NCBI GenBank assembly: GCA_001970855.1
Contig: LSSN01002666.1
Coordinates: forward strand, 1-13,197
Reading direction: 5' to 3'
Length of the DNA: 13,197 bases
Origin: Smittium culicis
Lineage: Eukaryota; Kickxellomycota; Harpellomycetes; Harpellales; Legeriomycetaceae
The translations under genes were made by a program, and so were the position numbers. The notes below the pieces were generated by a model. The model had not been told where the DNA came from. It made no database searches and saw only the letters and a program-made list of their open reading frames with translations. This document shows positions 7,201 to 13,197 of the stretch, piece by piece. The number at the start of each line of letters is the position of its first letter. Positions within the stretch are counted from its first letter, which is position 1.

Positions 7201-8763
7201 TAACTAGTTTATATTAATACATTACGCAAAAAACTATTCGTTACTTTAAAAAACCCCTTTTAAATATTCCACTGCCCCTAATGAATAATCTTGAAATATA
7301 TTTGATTTTTCAAACCAAAATGAATATGTTTAGCATAAAAAAATTTTTAGAGCTTAAAAAGTAGTATTAAACATATTTTCATTTGGTAAAAAAGAAATAC
7401 TATTATATATTCTATAGTATTATTCATACTCAAGTTATTTTTATTGAGCCTACTTGATAATAATCCTCATATATATTCATATTTTTTTAACAGATTTGTA
7501 TATTAAAAACTAGTTTTTTTCACAGTATCTCTACCGCCTAACTCTATTAAACTATTTATAGACTACACCCTAATAAATATAAATTACTCTTATATCTGAA
7601 GCTTTTTAAATAAAACTTTTCTTCTGTTAAACTTTCTTATTGAATTGGTATAGGGTTGGGCTTTAAATTTTTGCCTTTTATAAAAAAAAATCTAGTTATT
7701 TTAATACAAATACTGACTATATCATCTAAAATGATAAGCGAAATGAACCTATACTGAATACCGTTTTTTTTATTGCTAGTTTATTGATATTTTTGTAATT
7801 CGAAAAATTAAATGATAATTTTAAAACTAAAATATAGAGCCTAATATCCCATAGATTGTTACATTTCTAATAGATAACTATTTTCTTGAAGATTTACTAG
7901 AGTAAATTGATTTCTGATACTAGAAATTATTTTAAATGATATGAAAATAGAAAATTATTTTATCAACGCAAATTTTTGTATCACCTATTTCATTTGATAT
8001 TATAGGCTGATTAATATAATTTCCAAAATTGGATAATCTCTTATATTTCTTTCTATTGGAAATCAAAAAAATGAAAATCTAAAACTAGCAAAAGTGCGTT
8101 TAAAAGTGTTCAAATCTCAACATAATATTCTAAAAATATAAAAACCCAGTACCTTAACACCGGATCATGAGTTGATATCTCCAAAATTTTTAAAATTAAA
8201 AAAAAGTGTTCAATTTGCCTCAATTAGGCTATAATAACAGTCAAATATTATTTTAGTATACATACCCTGGTAAAATAACAATATATCCAACATGCCCAAT
8301 AAATTTTGATATCTGAAATTTAGAATTCTGTCACTATAATCTATTACTGCTAAACATTTAATTACAATATGTAAGTGGGGGAGGAAGAATTAAAACTGAC
8401 TAATGAAATTTTATAATATAAACACTTATTTTTTTAAAAAAAATTTTTCTGCTTAATAGTAATAATTTGCCTTTTTATTTTTTGATATTATTAAGAATGA
8501 TGTTTATTTATATATAAATGATCAATTATCAGTAATTTAAATTTTTATTTGATCAAAATGTGGCATCTAGAGTAATCATGTGCTAAATTAGGTTTATGAA
8601 TTATATATTTTTTTTAATTTTTTATAATTTGTTCGAAATTTTAGTCTTTTTTGAATATCTAATTTTCTATAAAAATATATTTAACAATATTAAGCTTATA
8701 TAAAATGGTAATAGATCAAATTTCTGATAATTTATTAGTTGAAATAATCTGGAATTATTTTAG
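7201..8763. other. AT-rich desert, no gene seen
   Basis: Stops are dense in all frames. The only marks noted are the second copy of the 15-bp repeat (8225-8239) and a short purine run with five consecutive G (about 8374-8390). No RNA gene or ORF is supported. Confidence 0.6.
8225..8239 (+). repeat. 15-bp exact repeat, copy 2
   Basis: This is identical to 6223-6237 (TAGGCTATAATAACA). Identity does not extend clearly past it. Confidence 0.5.
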
Positions 8764-8802
8764 CTGTTTACACGGGAGCTTCTTTTGAGGTGTGGGACAT
8801 TT
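8764..8802 (+). repeat. Diverged repeat, copy 2 (partner at 3740-3797)
   Basis: AGCTGTTTA, GGGAGCTTCTTT, TGAGG and GGGACATTTT occur in the order seen at 3740-3797. The local GC bump (8762-8806) against near-20% surroundings fits a remnant of a richer sequence. Confidence 0.3.
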
Positions 8803-9182
8803 TCGATAAATTTTTTTCTTCACTTTAAACTTAAATTGGAGTTTTAAATTCAAATATTATATATTATCAAATTGATTAAAATGTATTAGTCAGTTAAATC
8901 AATTTATTATTATTTGCAAATAAAATTATTGTGAATAATGCTCCTCTTTCTCTAATAAATTCGAATAAATAAGCTTTATTTTATTTAGACTCTGAAATTT
9001 ATAATAACTGGATATCTTTTAATAATCTATTTTTCACCTAAACCCGCCAAAGTTCTGTCATACTTAAAAACAATGATTATGATGATAATATGGCAACTAT
9101 GTAGCATCAATACTGTATATAAGATACAGTGGGCTTGTAAAATCTTTTGTCTTAAAGTAAACTATATTGTGAGTTATTTTAG

Positions 9183-9202
9183 TTTATTTATTTATTTATT
9201 TA
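9183..9202. repeat. (TTTA)5 microsatellite
   Basis: Five perfect TTTA units. They lie inside a 63-codon ATG-initiated hydrophobic frame (9073-9264) that I regard as chance. Confidence 0.9.
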
Positions 9203-9624
9203 TAAGAATATTAGAAACAAAAAAATGTGACCTAAAATTTTATATCATTACTCTAAAATATTAATTATACAAGAAACATCATACTAAAACTGAAATAAAA
9301 TATTTTTTTATATTTTAATAAGACTTTTAATATATTTCTCGTCGACCCCTCTTTTAAAAAATTAGTTTAATTTTTATTTTATGATTTATATCTTATTTAT
9401 TTTTTGCTCGCCATTATCATATACAAAAAAGCGATTGAAACTACGAATTATTTTATTTTTATTGGTTTTATTTTGCTAGATTTAATAGATCAAATACAGA
9501 TTAACTCTTGTGAAAGTATTAAAATTGTATTACACTAATTTAAATTATATTTAATTATACCGCTTTTTTATTTACTATTTATTAATTTTAATATATTTTT
9601 TATATACACAGTTAAACTTCAAAT

Positions 9625-9903
9625 GTGGCTACATCTTGGTACAACAACCCTTTAAGAATCGTATTTTTTTTTAATCAAAAAAATATTGATTTATTTTTTG
9701 AAGTATACACCATTTTTATTAAGCTATTTTATAGGCTAACTAAATTAAAGTTGCAAGTTTTAGTAAATTTTATTTGTGAATTGGATATTTATATTGGAAA
9801 CAATCTGGGCTATTATCAATTGCGCTCCGAGAAGGTAATTCACATCAATATTGAAAAATGGATAAATAATGAACCAAAATATAATTTCCAAGATAGAAAC
9901 TAA
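9625..9903 (+). pseudogene. 92-codon open frame without ATG, unrecognised
   Basis: This frame is open from after a stop at 9613-9615 to TAA at 9901-9903. It contains no ATG, only GTG at 9625, so it is not a normal nuclear yeast gene as it stands. The middle is hydrophobic and Leu/Lys-rich. The end (YYQLRSEKVIHINIEKWINN) is more protein-like and sits in a small GC bump (about 38% across 9781-9840). At this AT content an open frame this long is roughly the longest expected by chance in the window, so it is either chance or the tail of a dead gene. No domain is recognised. Confidence 0.15.
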
Positions 9904-11519
9904 AACATGCACTTGACCAATTAAGTATAACTTTTATTTTTAAAAAAATCAATCCAATTAAATTATTATATTAGTAATTCTAGAATTTAGCTAATTCTTT
10001 TTTTTAATTAGTAGCTAGTTCATTTTTAGCAATTTTTATGATTAAAAAACCTCTAAAATGACAAATTTCCATTTGAGGGTGAATTTGAGCCAAAATTGGG
10101 AGAAAATACCAATTTCTTACTCAATTTTTTTAGTATATATATCGAAATTTAGAGTCAGATATTTAATCTAACTGGGATTCTTAATTCGTATTTTAATGCT
10201 TCTTTTTATAATTTCTGGGAATTTTAGTTTAATAAATAATACCAGTTTTATGAATTTAATATAGATAGATAAAAACAGTTGATAAAATCATCAAAAAGTT
10301 TTAATACTATAATACTCACAGAATTTTTTTTGATTTATTTAACGGACACAAAAATTTCGATAAACTAAAAAATTACATTATTCATTAAAAATTGCTGTTA
10401 ATATCAGTAAAATATCTATGTATATATACGGATAAAATTAAATTAAAGCGAAATTATTAATTATAGCATACTTTTTATTAAAAGTCTCAAAAATATGATA
10501 AAATTAACTAAATAAATAATCAATATGATAATTATATATGCACACAATACTAAATAAATTTACGAATTTTTATATAAATAAGAAATTTTTATAAATGTTA
10601 TTACCAATTATATCAATCAGCTTTTATTCTTTAAGTGCCATATTTTAGTATATTTTAGCATCAAGTGATTTTTTGCTTTTATTAAATGTGTATTAAAGTA
10701 TTAATATACATTTATAAATATTATCTCATATTTTTTATTGTAATATTAATTTTTATATTCTATAAAAATTGTTATTTGAGGCTGCTAATTATATAAATAA
10801 TATGTTAATTATTTTTTTGAGTAATGAGAAAATATTGAAACATGCTTTTTAGGAAGAGTGATATAATATATGAGGTTTTAATAGAAGAAGAAATTTTTTA
10901 TATAAATATTATTTACTTAGTTATACTAGGTAAATGTATATATTGTATCACATAAATCATTCGATGATATTTTCCTATATTGTTTAAATTATAAATAATG
11001 ATTATAATTAGAAAAAGAAAATCAGGAAAAACTTCTCTCGTTTATAGAATCCACCATCTATACCTTTAAAGATTTTTACTTTTGCATAATTAATTGATTA
11101 AATAATAAAATAATATTTCTTTGGTTTCTAAAATTCTTTATAGAGGTTAAATATGATTGAATATTAAAAATTCATTTAAATCATATTAAAATACAGAAAA
11201 TGTTATATTTAATTATTGAAATAGTATAGTCAAATTTTCTCAGGAATTTCCTAAAATTAATTAATTTCAAGGCTTGGGTATTCAAGATTTAATTAACTAA
11301 GTTTCAAATAGTAATATTCGTTTCATTATTCCTGGATTATTTTAAATTATAATTCTATCAAAGCTCGATATATAATCCAGAGTAAAATGTATAAGGATAA
11401 ATAAATTAAATATTTTTATTTAGAATTAATTTTTTAAAGTCCAAAATTTTTGTTATTTATTTCAAAATTCTCTCGAATAAGCAAAAATATTATATTTCAA
11501 AGTATTAAAAATATATATC
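9904..11519. other. AT-richest part of the desert, no gene seen
   Basis: Hand counts give only 12-15% GC on lines between 10501 and 10800, the lowest sustained stretch noted. It has no ORF, no G/C clusters and no tandem array until the AAT repeat at its right edge. Nucleosome-excluding poly(dA:dT) and ARS-like T-rich words are abundant, as expected from composition alone. Confidence 0.5.
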
Positions 11520-11643
<124 letters not shown>

Positions 11644-13020
11644 TTGTATATTAATAAATTAGATAAATGATTTTGAGTGGTTGAAAGTTCAAAACCAATT
11701 TGAGTTTAAATTTTATTGATATTATTTAAGAATTAAATTATTAGAGGCGGATTTATAGTTAATATGTAAATTATGAATAGAAAAGAGTTAGTGAATCATA
11801 TAATGTAAATAGAAAAGCTTATCTTGGCTTAGCTTTATAAAAGCGGGAATTTAAGCTTGTTTATAGGAGATATAGTGGAGTTTGGTATTAGATAAATATT
11901 CCAGGGGTAATGTTAATCTTGTTTTGATCAGAATATTACAAATATTTATAGATATGAGTATGATACCAAATACTATCGTGGGTGATGAATTTCAACTATG
12001 ATTGGCTCGTTACATTCACCATAGAAAATTTCAGGCTTAGATTCCTCCTATCTAATAGTATATAGAGCGTGATTTAGATTTATATATTAGCGATATAAAA
12101 ATTTCCATAAAACCTTTTAAACAATGAAAAAAATTATGATAACTTATCCGTGAAAAAAATAATTTAAGTTTGGTTTATTTTAATATTTTCGCATAAATAA
12201 AAGTTTTTTTATGTATTTCGTATTGTTTATAAAGAACGTTTTTTTATAACTTTCATCACAATTTCTAGTTGAAAGAGAATCTCTAAATTTTTAATGTCGA
12301 AAAAATCTGTTTAAAAAATCATTTCAATTACTGCAAGTTTTCTAAATTACTCTAAAGATCGTAAGGTTCAGAGAAAAATTTGTTTATTTTTGAAAAGTAA
12401 AGAAAAAATTGAAAAGCATATCTGTTCAAAAGTATGAAGTTAAGCCCTAATATATATCTAATAAAAATGCAATTTGGATGTGAAATAAAATTTATGGGTA
12501 ACTTGATGCGAAATATAATTGGTCCATTACAAATATAATATAAATGTATCCAATTTTTTTGGAAATAGGTATAAAAAAATAATAGATATTTGATTATTTC
12601 CTAAATTAACACCCAAATGAATCAAGATTAAGCCAAATTTTATTATCCTTGGTAAATTTTTATCTCTTTAGTTCATATTATCATGATTTTTTCTTGTTAG
12701 TCCGTGATTTATTAGATAAATTCATTCTTAGCTAATTTTTTTTTGTGATATGTGCAGTAGTTATCCTTAAAGTTTTTATAGATTTAATAATATAATGGTT
12801 ATCAAAGATATAAATAGGAAAATTTGCACATAAATGCCATTTGTATAGCATAAATAATATATCTTTGAATGCGCTACTAATTTGACCTGTGTAATTTTGC
12901 AAGTACAGATGCAGAATTCTATGTTTTCCTCAGAAAAGTTATTCAATTATTATTTTCCTGATACATTTTAGCTATTTAATATCAAATATACTAAAATGGA
13001 TTACAGCTTTAATTAGGTAA
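11644..13020. other. AT-rich desert with one GC island, no intact gene
   Basis: Apart from the island at 11941-12080 the stretch is about 20-25% GC with dense stops. In that island (28-35% GC) the plus strand has an open frame reading YQILSWVMNFNYDWLVTFTI before stopping near 12065, while the other two frames stop often. It may be another coding relic. Two AAGCTT sites (11815-11820, 11852-11857) bracket a 5-bp hairpin, with no known role. Confidence 0.4.
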
Positions 13021-13197
13021 AAATTAAAACAAAGTAAACCAAACTGTGCCTGGGCGAATATAGCGAAAAGTTATTTATTTTCCAGCACAATTGAGGAGAT
13101 TTTATTTTCGTAAATGTTCGCTGCTGATGATATTTTATCGATTATGTGCTCATGAATTGGTTCAATGACGCTCTATTTATATTATTATTTCTGTTTG
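13021..13197. other. Right-edge GC rise, possible edge of a neighbouring gene or relic
   Basis: GC rises to about 30-35%. On the minus strand 33 codons are open from 13172 to 13074, ending in TAA (13071-13073), with an amphipathic peptide (EPIHEHIIDKISSAANIYEN). Just upstream is a TAG (13173-13175) that could be a stop or a 3' splice site. On the plus strand 30 codons are open from 13021 to 13110 (including KPNCAWANIAKSYLF). The two overlap, so at most one is real. The window ends too soon to decide. Confidence 0.25.

Noticed and set aside
9073..9264. Plus-strand ATG frame of 63 codons with hydrophobic stretch
   Set aside because: Much of it is encoded by AT-rich low-complexity sequence including (TTTA)5. 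Hydrophobic Ile/Phe/Leu content is what such DNA gives at random.

Overview
The window looks like nuclear DNA of an AT-rich budding yeast (Saccharomycotina). Only one gene can be named with confidence. It is the 5' two-thirds or so of a SOK1 homologue (fungal TCP11-domain family) on the minus strand, running off the left edge. It is intronless and has a short polyglutamine tract. CTG occurs at a conserved hydrophobic position (the L of QQLR), which argues against CUG-Ser decoding. I cannot name the genus. An AT-rich lineage such as Saccharomycodales is a guess only.

Layout: 1-1171 is SOK1 (minus). About 1172-3300 is the long upstream region of SOK1, still around 30% GC in parts. It holds poly-purine and G-rich patches, a (CA)12 microsatellite, intron-like signals (GTATGT, two TACTAAC boxes, TAG) on the plus strand, and one 39-codon ORF. 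From about 3300 to 13020 there is a gene desert of about 10 kb, mostly 75-90% AT by hand counts of single lines, with no convincing intact gene on either strand.

The desert is not featureless. It contains: a 188-bp piggyBac-like non-autonomous element (6603-6790) with TTAA on both sides; a 178-bp solo-LTR-like element (3810-3987) with 7-bp inverted ends and a 5-bp direct repeat AAAGT; a second copy of that element's right end (5612-5638); a perfect (AAT)41 array (11520-11643); and several islands of 30-40% GC (6241-6598, 6961-7200, 9770-9850, 11941-12080, 13021-13197) that read like decayed coding sequence with frameshifts and stops.

Interpretation (inference): a transposon graveyard in a very AT-rich, gene-free block beside SOK1 is what a pericentromeric or centromeric region could look like. 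In Saccharomyces cerevisiae SOK1 lies next to TRP1, the classic centromere-linked marker, about 10 kb from CEN4. No canonical point-centromere CDEIII motif (TTCCGAA) was found in the desert, so if a centromere is here it is of another kind or diverged.
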